From: Chryseobacterium gleum | Lineage (GTDB): Bacteria > Bacteroidota > Bacteroidia > Flavobacteriales_D > Crocinitomicaceae | Reading direction: 5' to 3' | Length of the DNA stretch: 12,228 bases | NCBI GenBank assembly: GCA_943326825.2 | Contig: CALPUT020000038.1 | Coordinates: 1-12,228 of the forward strand | Shown here: one piece after another, positions 1 to 7,011 of the stretch | Numbering within the stretch: position 1 is the stretch's first letter | Layout: each line of letters opens with the position of its first letter | Translations under genes and position numbers: made by a program | The notes under the pieces: generated by a model | The model's database searches: none | What the model was told of the DNA's origin: nothing | Seen by the model: the letters and a program-made list of their open reading frames with translations, nothing else

Positions 1-12
1 ATTGAAATCTAA
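1..12 (+). CDS. possible 3' end of an upstream gene (last codons only)
   Basis: Read in frame from base 1, the first twelve bases give Ile-Glu-Ile followed by a TAA stop, four bases before the next ATG. An alternative stop, TGA at 3-5, lies in another frame. A hydrophobic ending such as I-x-I is common at the C-terminus of PP2C/SpoIIE-type phosphatases, and a phosphatase of that kind is the expected partner of the SiaB/SiaC genes that follow. This is only an inference: three codons cannot identify a gene, and the region could equally be untranslated. Confidence 0.2.
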   Translation: MEI

Positions 13-15
13 TTT

Positions 16-549
16 ATGGAATATACTTATACATTACAGAAATTAATGGCAGAAAGTAATTATCTGCTTGCAATTCGAGATAATTTTGAGAGTTTATTAT
101 CAAAATCTGTATTTTCAATAGTAGAAAGTCAAATTTCAAATGATAATTTAGATGTAAATATTAAAAACAGAATTTTTAGTGTGGTAGTAGAATGTGTTCA
201 AAATATCTGTTCAAATGATAAAGCTCATTCAACCTCTAAAAATTCTATCTTATTATTGAATAAAGTAGAACTTGGTCATAATATTGTTGTTGGGACCAAA
301 TTAAACACTGAAAGGAAAAATAGATTAGAACAAATATTAACTGAAATTTCAACTTCAAGTATAGAAGAACTTAAAATTAATCGAAAAAATATAATTTCAA
401 CAAGAGCTAGTTTAGAGGAATCTCAAAAAGAAGTGTTAGCTCTAATTGATATGTTTATCCGTTCTACAGGTAAAGTGAAATATTACTTTCAAGGTGAAGA
501 TGGAAACGATTGTTTTTTAATAATCGAAATAGAAATTTCTAATAACTAA
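16..549 (+). CDS. SiaB-like (DUF6272-type) protein, probably catalytically degenerate
   Basis: A 177-residue cytoplasmic protein with no signal peptide or membrane segment. It resembles the SiaB-like kinase family (GHKL ATPase-like fold), mainly through the helix at residues 51-63 that ends in VVECVQNI, with Glu59 and Asn63 in the place of the GHKL N-box Glu and Asn. The next gene has the same organisation (MVEQLQNI) and about the same length, so the two look like diverged tandem paralogues. The glycine-rich GGAGLGFID motif of the neighbour, expected near residues 130-150, is replaced here by a segment with no glycine (ASLEESQKEVLALIDMF). ATP binding or phosphotransfer may therefore be lost, and a role as a regulatory or pseudokinase partner is an inference. 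The next gene starts 4 bases after the stop, which indicates co-transcription and probable coupling. The ATG at 16 is chosen because it is the first in frame and has an A/T-rich leader; an alternative ATG at 46 would remove ten residues. Confidence 0.65.
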   Translation: MEYTYTLQKLMAESNYLLAIRDNFESLLSKSVFSIVESQISNDNLDVNIKNRIFSVVVECVQNICSNDKAHSTSKNSILLLNKVELGHNIVVGTKLNTERKNRLEQILTEISTSSIEELKINRKNIISTRASLEESQKEVLALIDMFIRSTGKVKYYFQGEDGNDCFLIIEIEISNN

Positions 550-553
550 AATT

Positions 554-1111
554 ATGGCTCTTATGGATACATCATTAAAACAAATTCATTCAATTATGAA
601 TGATGAAAATGCAGTTTTAATATACTCAGGTGAGTTTAATCAAGATATTGTAAAATCGATGTTAAGTTATACAGAAGGTAAGTTAGAATCTTCAGGTATA
701 GATGATTTAGTTCGAAAAAAGATTTTTAATGTTATGGTTGAACAACTCCAGAATATTACAAAACATCAATATACGGATGAAGAAAAACAAGTGGTACAAC
801 CTTGCTTTATATTAATCGAACAAGAAAACTTTTATAATCTAGTTACTGGAAATCCTATTCATATCGATACAATTCAAATGGTAAAAGATAGAATTGATCA
901 AGTGAATGGTTTAAATGCAGAAGAGCTAAAGGCATTATACAAACAAGCGAGATTGAATTCAAGAATATCTGAAGTGGGTGGAGCTGGTTTAGGATTTATA
1001 GATGTTGCTAGAAAAACGGAAAATAAACTTGAATATGCATTCTTTGATATTGAATCTGCGAATTATAAATATTTCACTTTGAAAACTCAAATAAATAAAA
1101 TTATTGAGTGA
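554..1111 (+). CDS. SiaB family protein kinase-like (DUF6272)
   Basis: A 185-residue soluble protein recognisable as the SiaB-like kinase family. In Pseudomonas, SiaB phosphorylates the regulator SiaC, and a PP2C phosphatase (SiaA) reverses this. Visible hallmarks are the N-box-like helix MVEQLQNITKH at 61-71 (Glu63, Asn67) and the glycine-rich GGAGLGFIDVARK at 142-154, which is typical of the family's ATP-lid region. The C-terminus is beta-rich (YAFFDI, YKYFTL), as expected for the end of the fold. It lies 4 bases after the first SiaB-like gene and 63 bases before the SiaC-like gene, so kinase and substrate are probably encoded together. An in-frame Met at residue 4 is an alternative start. 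Family assignment is fairly secure; kinase activity on the neighbouring SiaC-like protein is inferred from context. Confidence 0.8.
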   Translation: MALMDTSLKQIHSIMNDENAVLIYSGEFNQDIVKSMLSYTEGKLESSGIDDLVRKKIFNVMVEQLQNITKHQYTDEEKQVVQPCFILIEQENFYNLVTGNPIHIDTIQMVKDRIDQVNGLNAEELKALYKQARLNSRISEVGGAGLGFIDVARKTENKLEYAFFDIESANYKYFTLKTQINKIIE

Positions 1112-1174
1112 TTTTAGTGGAAACTGATTAAAATAAGATATTTACTTTACACAAATTTTTTAATAATAAATAAA

Positions 1175-1552
1175 ATGGAACATTTAATAATTGACAAAAC
1201 AGACGATACTCCATCAATTGATTTTAACCCAACTTCAAGAGAATTAAAAATTAGTGGTAGATCGTTACCAGAAGATGTGACTACATTTTATGCACCGGTT
1301 TTAGAATGGTTAGATGAATTGGAAGAAACACCTGTTGGTGAATTTAAATTCATCGTTAATTTAGAGTATTTTAATACAGCATCTTCTAAACTTATCTTGG
1401 ATATTTTAATGAGGTTAGAAGATATTCATACTGGTGGAAATAATACAATTGAAATAGTTTGGAATTATGACAAGCGTGATACTGATATGGAAGAAGCTGC
1501 TGAAGAATATTCAGAATTGGTAGAAGTTCCATTTCAAATTGTTGGAATATAA
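1175..1552 (+). CDS. SiaC family regulatory phosphoprotein (DUF1987)
   Basis: A 125-residue protein of usual family length with the DUF1987/SiaC layout: an N-terminal PSIDFNPTSRELKISGRS strand pair (residues 13-30), the LPEDVTTFYAPVLEWLDEL helix (31-49), and the conserved phosphoacceptor segment LEYFNTASSK at 63-72. In P. aeruginosa SiaC the phosphorylated residue is Thr68, within a motif of this shape; here Thr68 follows Asn67. The C-terminal half (IEIVWNYDKRDTDMEEAAEEYSE) matches the family's WxYDxxDxDMxExGxxY pattern. The SpoIIAA-like anti-anti-sigma character suggests partner switching: phosphorylation by the upstream kinase would control binding to a target. In Pseudomonas that target is a diguanylate cyclase, but no such gene is present in this window. 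The start is the ATG after an A-rich stretch (ATAAATAAA). Confidence 0.88.
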   Translation: MEHLIIDKTDDTPSIDFNPTSRELKISGRSLPEDVTTFYAPVLEWLDELEETPVGEFKFIVNLEYFNTASSKLILDILMRLEDIHTGGNNTIEIVWNYDKRDTDMEEAAEEYSELVEVPFQIVGI

Positions 1553-1589
1553 TTACAATATAGTTTAATAGATTGATTTTTATGGTTAA

Positions 1590-1608
1590 ATATTCAAATT
1601 TTGAATAT
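1590..1608. repeat. 19-bp AT-rich perfect palindrome in the siaC-like/ABC gap
   Basis: Arms 1590-1598 (ATATTCAAA) and 1600-1608 (TTTGAATAT) are exact reverse complements around a single central T. It sits about 40 bases upstream of the ABC transporter start, in the widest gap (98 bases) of this operon. A TTG inside the right arm (1601-1603) lies 19 bases before TAAATTCT (1623-1630), a weak match to the Bacteroidota -33/-7 promoter pattern, so the palindrome could be an operator over an internal promoter. No T-tract follows directly, so a terminator is unlikely. Palindromes of this composition do arise by chance in AT-rich DNA. Confidence 0.4.
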
Positions 1609-1650
1609 ATCGACTGGCATCTTAAATTCTTATTTTTTAAAATATAAAAT

Positions 1651-4600
1651 ATGAGTGAGGAAATATTAAAAGCGTTAATGCAATTGTTCGCGATCATCAG
1701 TAAACAAGATGATGGAGGGAGTGATGTGCATGATGAATACGTGAAAGAGTTTCTTTTGTCTCAGATTTCAAGGGAGAGATTTGATGTTTATTACGATCAA
1801 TACAATGATTATAAAAATGCAGAATCTTCCAATAATAATTCGAGTAGAACATCTGTAAAAGATTCTGTTAGAACACTTGCTCTTTGTAAAAGAATTAATA
1901 AAACACTTTCACAAAAGCAAAAGTCAATCGTATTGGTTCGTATTACTGAATTTGTTTTTATTTCAGAAAAGATTTCGAATTTACGAATTGAACTATTAAA
2001 AACGATAGGAGATGTATTTAAAATTGAACCTATTGAGTACGAAAATATTTATAATTTTTCTGCAGCAAATTCATTAGAAGATATAAAAGGAAATGAAAAT
2101 TTTCAAATTTATCTAGATAAGGAATATTTTGAAGCAACTGATAATCGTTTTTACAACAAAGAAGGATTAAATGCTGTTTTTTATTTCTTATTAGTTGAAT
2201 CTGCAGGTATTGTTTTATTTCGTTTTTTTGGAGATATAAACGTTCATTTGAATGGTCTTCAAATTAAATCGAACAAGACTTATGTTGTAAATGATGGTTC
2301 AACTATTCGTACTCCAAAATCTTCTATTTTTTATAGTGAGGTTCTAACCAATTATAGAAATAAGGGAGACAATCAAAATATTTTCTTTGAAGCAGATATT
2401 CCTAAATATACTTTTCCAAATGGTAAAGTTGCACTAGAAGGTGTCAAAATAGTTGAGGAATCAGGAACCTTGATTGGTATAATGGGTGGTTCAGGAGCTG
2501 GTAAAACAACATTGTTAAATGTATTATCAGGGATTGAACCAACAGATCAAGCAAGTATATTGATAAATGGATATAATATAAAAACAGAAGAAGCAAAGGC
2601 AAACATCGGTTTTATTCCCCAAGATGATTTATTGATGGAAGATTTGACAGTTCTTCAGAATTTATATTATAATGCCAAATTAATCAACAATACGTGGACG
2701 GAAGATGAAATTTATACACGTATTGAAAAGGTTTTAAAAGAGTTAGGTTTATTTGAAATAAGAGATATTGCAGTTGGTAGCCCATTAAATAAAAAAATAA
2801 GCGGTGGACAGCGTAAGCGATTAAATATAGCTCTTGAGTTAATTAGAGAACCATTAGTTCTTTTTGTAGATGAGCCAACTTCTGGATTATCTTCAAAAGA
2901 TTCTGAAAATGTAATGACTCTGTTAAAACATTTAGCTCAAACAGGTAAAATAATTTTCGTTGTTATACATCAACCTGCAAGTGAAATTTACAAATTGTTT
3001 GACAAGTTATTTATACTTGATGTTGGAGGTTTACCGGTATACTATGGTAATCCAATTGAAGCAGTTATTTATTTTAAAACAATCACAGATCAGGTAAATA
3101 AAGAGATAGGAGAATGTATAACTTGTGGAAATGTTACTCCAGAACAAATATTTGACACGCTTGAAGATAAAGAAATTGATGATTTTGGTAATTATACTTT
3201 GAATCGTAAAATTAAACCAGAAAAATGGAATGAGTTTTACAAGCAAAACATCAAAATAAAAGAATTAGATACAAATAAAGAGTTTGATAAATTAGAAACA
3301 ATTAGACCAGCAAGTCTGATAAAGCAATTTAGAATTTTCTTTTCTAGGGATTTAATGTCTAGGCTAAATGATCGACAGTATGTATTAATTGCTTTGCTTG
3401 AAGCGCCTGTTTTAGCAGCTTTACTTAGTTTTATCATCAAAAGTTCTAATAATACGGATCAAGAATATACATTTAGTTTAAATGAAAATGTTCCTGCTTA
3501 TATTTTTATGTTAATTATTGTTGCTTTGTTTGTAGGGCTAACAATTAGTGCAGAGGAAATTTTCAAGGATCTGAAAATCTTAAAAAGAGAGAAGTTTCTA
3601 AGATTATCTAGATTTAGTTATTTGAAATCAAAGGTTACCTATTTGACAATATTATCTCTCATTCAATCATTTTTATTATGCGCTGTAGGTAATACAATTA
3701 TTGAATTGCATGACAATTTCATTTATTATTGGGTATTAATTTTTTCTGTTTTCGTGTTTGGTAACATTCTAGGTCTTTTACTTTCATCTAGTTTTAAAAC
3801 AATTGTAACGATTTATATAATCATCCCTTTAATTGTAATTCCTCAAATGATTTTAGGAGGAGCAATGTTTAAGTTTGAAAATTTAAATAAGTCAATAGGT
3901 GGCGGTCATCATATTCCTATTGTCTCGAATGTAATGGTTTCTAAATGGGCTTATGAGGCTATTATGGTGGCACAATTTTCAGAGAATAAGTATGAAAAAG
4001 AAGTCTTTGAATTTGAACAAGTTCTAAGTGATTTTAATTATAGAACTTCTTATTTGTACCCTTATTTAACAGATGTTTTGAATGATCAAATTTCAGGAGA
4101 TAAGGATGAAAGCAAGATTCAATGTTCTGATACTGTTTTAAACATGCTTAAGTATGAAGCTACTAAGCCAATTGCGAAAAGTTTACTTTCTTTTGATTTA
4201 TCGAATTGTAGTGTAGGCAAAGCGCTTAAATATGTAGAGGATTTATCAGAATTGTACCAAGATAAGCAAAATGAATTAGCTCGATTAAAAGATGATAAAA
4301 TCATTGCATTGAATAAATCTTTAGGCGGAGATGTGCTAATGGAAATAAAAAGAAGATATCACAATGAAAATGTTTCTGATATCGTTCAAAACTCAACTTC
4401 AAAGAAAAAGTTCTTTGTTGAAAATTCAATGGTTTACCAAAACTATGATCATGTCTTTTTACGCGATCATTTAGATTCAAATTACAAAGCACAAGGTTCG
4501 TATATGTATGTCCCAATAAAGTCTTTTTTCGGAATTGTTATTCCTACTTTTTGGTTCAATATTATTATTATATGGATATTTAATTTAGTTCTATTTTTCG

Positions 4601-4665
4601 CATTATATTTTGATCTTTTGAAAAGATTAATGGATATTGAAATCGTAAAAAAGAAAACATTCTAG
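1651..4665 (+). CDS. ABCG-type ABC transporter, fused ATPase and ABC-2 permease, with N-terminal TerB-like domain
   Basis: A 1004-residue half-transporter in the order ATPase then membrane domain, as in ABCG/White proteins. Residues 1-135 are a helical acidic region reminiscent of TerB-like domains (ALMQLFAIISKQDDG), and 185-235 form a beta-rich segment that might be FHA-like; both are tentative. The nucleotide-binding domain (about 245-470) is complete: Walker A GGSGAGKT 279-286, Q-loop Gln324, signature ISGGQRKR 383-390, Walker B LVLFVDEPTSGL with Asp407/Glu408, and H-loop His440. A CITCGNVTPEQ segment (Cys489, Cys492) follows in the linker. About six membrane helices are visible near 577-597, 615-633, 661-682, 691-712, 717-738 and 957-988. 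The stretch between the last two, about 741-955, is a large polar domain, probably periplasmic, with Cys825 and Cys853 and a charged helical part at 865-900. The substrate is unknown; export is the usual direction for this family. A lipoprotein gene follows 38 bases later. Confidence 0.88.
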   Translation: MSEEILKALMQLFAIISKQDDGGSDVHDEYVKEFLLSQISRERFDVYYDQYNDYKNAESSNNNSSRTSVKDSVRTLALCKRINKTLSQKQKSIVLVRITEFVFISEKISNLRIELLKTIGDVFKIEPIEYENIYNFSAANSLEDIKGNENFQIYLDKEYFEATDNRFYNKEGLNAVFYFLLVESAGIVLFRFFGDINVHLNGLQIKSNKTYVVNDGSTIRTPKSSIFYSEVLTNYRNKGDNQNIFFEADIPKYTFPNGKVALEGVKIVEESGTLIGIMGGSGAGKTTLLNVLSGIEPTDQASILINGYNIKTEEAKANIGFIPQDDLLMEDLTVLQNLYYNAKLINNTWTEDEIYTRIEKVLKELGLFEIRDIAVGSPLNKKISGGQRKRLNIALELIREPLVLFVDEPTSGLSSKDSENVMTLLKHLAQTGKIIFVVIHQPASEIYKLFDKLFILDVGGLPVYYGNPIEAVIYFKTITDQVNKEIGECITCGNVTPEQIFDTLEDKEIDDFGNYTLNRKIKPEKWNEFYKQNIKIKELDTNKEFDKLETIRPASLIKQFRIFFSRDLMSRLNDRQYVLIALLEAPVLAALLSFIIKSSNNTDQEYTFSLNENVPAYIFMLIIVALFVGLTISAEEIFKDLKILKREKFLRLSRFSYLKSKVTYLTILSLIQSFLLCAVGNTIIELHDNFIYYWVLIFSVFVFGNILGLLLSSSFKTIVTIYIIIPLIVIPQMILGGAMFKFENLNKSIGGGHHIPIVSNVMVSKWAYEAIMVAQFSENKYEKEVFEFEQVLSDFNYRTSYLYPYLTDVLNDQISGDKDESKIQCSDTVLNMLKYEATKPIAKSLLSFDLSNCSVGKALKYVEDLSELYQDKQNELARLKDDKIIALNKSLGGDVLMEIKRRYHNENVSDIVQNSTSKKKFFVENSMVYQNYDHVFLRDHLDSNYKAQGSYMYVPIKSFFGIVIPTFWFNIIIIWIFNLVLFFALYFDLLKRLMDIEIVKKKTF

Positions 4666-4703
4666 AAAGAAAATAAAGGTTATAAAAAATAAAATAAATT
4701 CAT

Positions 4704-5606
4704 ATGAAAAAAAGTAAAGTATCATTTTTTATTGGAATATTCTTAACATCTTCATTATTTGTAAGTTGTTCTGGTAATTCAGAAAATTCATTAGAAAATG
4801 AATTGAATAAAAAAGAAGATTCAAAAGTTAAAGTCAGTAAAGAAGAAATTGATAAATTGATACAATCATTTCCGTCACCTATTGAAACTTCAATAATTAT
4901 TAAAAAAGCAGGAAATGCTTTCAATAGTGAATTATTAATTCCAACAAAAAAATTAGATCGTTTTGTTTCCAATTATGACAAAGCAATGGCGATGGGTGCT
5001 TTAGGTGGTGATATGGGTTATATTAATATTTATGAAAAATCATTTGTAGCGATTGATTATTTAGCAGCTATAAGATCATTGTCAGTAGAATTAGAGATCG
5101 ATCGTTTTTTTGATTTTGAAAGTATGGTAAGAATGGCAAAGAGCTCTAGTAATATTGATTCATTAATGCAAATGTCAACTGAAAGTTTTAATGGTATGGA
5201 GAAATACCTTAGAGAAAAAGGGAGAAATGAATTAAGTGTGTTAATTGTATTTGGTACTTGGATAGAAGGCTCTTATATTATTGGATATATTGCAAATGAC
5301 AATATGTCTGAGGAAATGAAAAACCGTGTCGCTGAACAAAAAGAAAGTGTAGAGAAGATTTATGAAGTTTTACAAGCGTCTTCAAATGATAAATATTTTG
5401 CTAATTTGGCACGTCAAATGAAACCTCTTTTGGATTTGTATAAAAAAGTAAAAATTGAAAAAATCATTAGAGAACCTGAAATGAAAGAGATAAATGGTGA
5501 ATTAGTTTTTATTGATAAAAGCGAAACTAAAATTGTTGCAGAAGGAAATGTTATTCAAGACATTATTAATGAAACAGTTAAATTAAGAAACCAACTTTTA
5601 AAATAA
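4704..5606 (+). CDS. putative lipoprotein of unknown function
   Basis: A 300-residue protein with a lipoprotein signal peptide: basic MKKSK, a hydrophobic core at 6-19, and FVSC with Cys22 as the probable lipidated residue, followed by the Ser/Gly/Asn/Glu-rich tether usual for Bacteroidota lipoproteins. It would be anchored in the inner or outer membrane. The mature part appears almost wholly helical (FPSPIETSIIIKKAG at 55-69, then repeated helices up to about 240). It has no cysteine after the lipobox, no catalytic motif that I recognise, and a charged C-terminal helix. I believe similar lipoproteins occur in other Bacteroidota but cannot name a domain. Its place 38 bases after the ABC transporter and 13 bases before another exported protein suggests an accessory envelope component of the same system, which is inference. 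Confidence 0.75.
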   Translation: MKKSKVSFFIGIFLTSSLFVSCSGNSENSLENELNKKEDSKVKVSKEEIDKLIQSFPSPIETSIIIKKAGNAFNSELLIPTKKLDRFVSNYDKAMAMGALGGDMGYINIYEKSFVAIDYLAAIRSLSVELEIDRFFDFESMVRMAKSSSNIDSLMQMSTESFNGMEKYLREKGRNELSVLIVFGTWIEGSYIIGYIANDNMSEEMKNRVAEQKESVEKIYEVLQASSNDKYFANLARQMKPLLDLYKKVKIEKIIREPEMKEINGELVFIDKSETKIVAEGNVIQDIINETVKLRNQLLK

Positions 5607-5619
5607 ATTTTTCTAAATT

Positions 5620-6084
5620 ATGAAAAGTAAATATTTTATCATAGCTCTTTTTATTGGTTTTGGAGGGTTATTATCATTAGTTAACTCTCCTCTTGGAGGA
5701 GGGAAGTGTACTGGAGACCAAGAGTATGCAATAGGCTTGACGATGTTGGACAAGTATAAATTAATAAAAGATTATCGTGTTTCACTTAAAGGAGGCAATT
5801 CTGAAAAACCTCCAACAGATAGTTATATGATTTCCTTAAAAGCAGGACTTAAATACCGTTTAATTCCAATTAGTAATCCAAATAACAAAACAAAAATGAT
5901 CATGTCAATTTATTTAAATGAAGAGAAAACAGTTTTATTGGCTACTTCTTTTAATAAAGTGACAGGAAAACATTATCCTAAAATTGATTTTAACTGTAGG
6001 ACAACGGGTACGTTCTATTTGTTTTATGAATTTGATGCTGCTGAAAAAGGCTGTGGAGTAGGTATGTTCTCTGTTGAGAATTAA
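5620..6084 (+). CDS. small secreted protein of unknown function
   Basis: A 154-residue protein with an N-terminal hydrophobic segment (residues 5-21) after MKSK, consistent with a Sec signal peptide or a single membrane anchor; cleavage near VNS-P or shortly after is possible. No lipobox is visible, and Cys30 stands behind GGGK rather than after a hydrophobic stretch. The mature part is predicted to be beta-rich, with a segment suggestive of a sandwich fold (DSYMISLKAGLKYRLIPIS, then MIMSIYLNEEKTVLLATSF) and a C-terminal unit NCRTTGTFYLFYEF...GCGVGMF. Cys126 and Cys145 in that unit may form a disulfide. I do not recognise the family. It follows the lipoprotein gene after 13 bases and is the last gene before a strong terminator, so it is probably the distal gene of the transporter operon. 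Confidence 0.7.
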   Translation: MKSKYFIIALFIGFGGLLSLVNSPLGGGKCTGDQEYAIGLTMLDKYKLIKDYRVSLKGGNSEKPPTDSYMISLKAGLKYRLIPISNPNNKTKMIMSIYLNEEKTVLLATSFNKVTGKHYPKIDFNCRTTGTFYLFYEFDAAEKGCGVGMFSVEN

Positions 6085-6104
6085 AAACAATAAAGGTTTG
6101 ATAT

Positions 6105-6136
6105 AAAATGCTGTCTATATTAGACAGCATTTTTTT
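6105..6136. terminator. bidirectional intrinsic terminator between convergent genes
   Basis: A perfect 10-bp stem, ATGCTGTCTA (6108-6117) with TAGACAGCAT (6121-6130), closes a 3-base TAT loop. It is flanked by A's on the left (6105-6108) and seven T's on the right (6130-6136), so it reads as stem plus T-tract in the + direction, and a shorter T-run appears in the - direction. It begins 20 bases after the secreted-protein stop and sits a few bases beyond the folP stop, exactly where both transcripts should end. Confidence 0.9.
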
Positions 6137-6140
6137 GAAA

Positions 6141-7001
6141 TTAATAATTAAGTAAAGTAATAATTTCTTTTGCTTCTTTAACATCATGAACTCTAAGTAT
6201 TGAAGCTCCTTTTTGAATAGCTAACGTATTTAATATTGTAGTTCCATTTAATGTTTCTTGAGGAGTACAATTTAATTTATTATAGATCATTGATTTTCTT
6301 GAGAATCCTACTAGAATAGGTTTTTTTAATAATCTTAAATCTTGTAATTGATTTAATAGTTCATAATTTTGATTAATTGTTTTACCAAAACCAAAACCTG
6401 GATCTATTATAATATCATTTATACCTTTTTTTTCAAGAATATTTATTTTTTCTGATAGAAAAGATGTTACAGTTTTGAAAATTGATGAATTATTGTCTAT
6501 CTTTTTTTGCATTGTTTGAGGTGTTCCAACCATGTGCATTAAAATATATGGACATTTGTAATGTTCAATAATATCAATAAGTTTTTCATCAATATTCCAA
6601 GCACTTATATCATTAATGATGGAAACACCATTTTCTAAACCAATTCTTGCAACTTCTGATCTAAATGTATCTAGTGAAATTGGAATTTGATGAAAATGGT
6701 TTGATATCCAATTCAATGTAGTTGAAATACGATTAATTTCCTCTTGAATTGAAATTTCTTGAGCTCCAGGACGTGAAGAATATCCACCTAAATCAATAAT
6801 ATCCACTCCTTCATTTATGAATTTCTCAACTTGTTTAAGTGTTTCTATTTCAGTTGTTTTTCTACTTTCTTTATAGAATGAATCTGGTGTGCAATTGATG
6901 ATACCCATTACTTTAGGAATAGATAAGTCAATTAAATTATCCTTTACTCGAAGATATTTATTTGTTGGAAAATGTGTATCTTCAACCTTTAAATTATGCA
7001 T
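6141..7001 (-). CDS. folP: dihydropteroate synthase
   Basis: A 286-residue TIM-barrel enzyme joining p-aminobenzoate to 6-hydroxymethyl-7,8-dihydropterin diphosphate to give dihydropteroate in folate synthesis; it is the sulfonamide target. All family signatures are present: VMGIINCTPDSFY (31-43, loop 1), DLGGYSSRPGA (70-80, loop 2, with Tyr-Ser for the common Glu-Ser and Ser for Thr), SLDT (109-112), INDISAW (129-135), MHMVGTPQTMQ (155-165), IDPGFGFGKT (199-208), GFSRKSMI (232-239) and LRVHDV (269-274). Length is normal. The start is about 30 residues before the first motif, and the short N-terminal strand region fits the family. It is transcribed alone, converging on the envelope operon and divergent from the DUF1599 gene. 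Confidence 0.96.
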   Translation of the reverse strand: MHNLKVEDTHFPTNKYLRVKDNLIDLSIPKVMGIINCTPDSFYKESRKTTEIETLKQVEKFINEGVDIIDLGGYSSRPGAQEISIQEEINRISTTLNWISNHFHQIPISLDTFRSEVARIGLENGVSIINDISAWNIDEKLIDIIEHYKCPYILMHMVGTPQTMQKKIDNNSSIFKTVTSFLSEKINILEKKGINDIIIDPGFGFGKTINQNYELLNQLQDLRLLKKPILVGFSRKSMIYNKLNCTPQETLNGTTILNTLAIQKGASILRVHDVKEAKEIITLLNY

Positions 7002-7011
7002 AATAGATTAA

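Noticed and set aside
1143..1150. TACTTTAC upstream of the siaC-like gene as a -7 promoter element
   Set aside because: It fits TAnnTTTG only partly, and no TTG lies at the right distance upstream (the nearest is much too far).
1392..1697. Minus-strand open frame of 101 codons across the siaC-like 3' end and the gap
   Set aside because: It overlaps two well-supported + strand genes, is low-complexity in composition (rich in Leu, Ile, Asn, Tyr), and has no recognisable motif.
4700..4972. Minus-strand open frame of 90 codons opposite the lipoprotein start
   Set aside because: It is antisense to a gene with a convincing signal peptide and lipobox; the long frame is explained by AT-rich codon use.
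5094..5106. GATCGATC repeat within the lipoprotein gene
   Set aside because: A short self-complementary stretch inside coding sequence with no partner elsewhere; it is probably chance.
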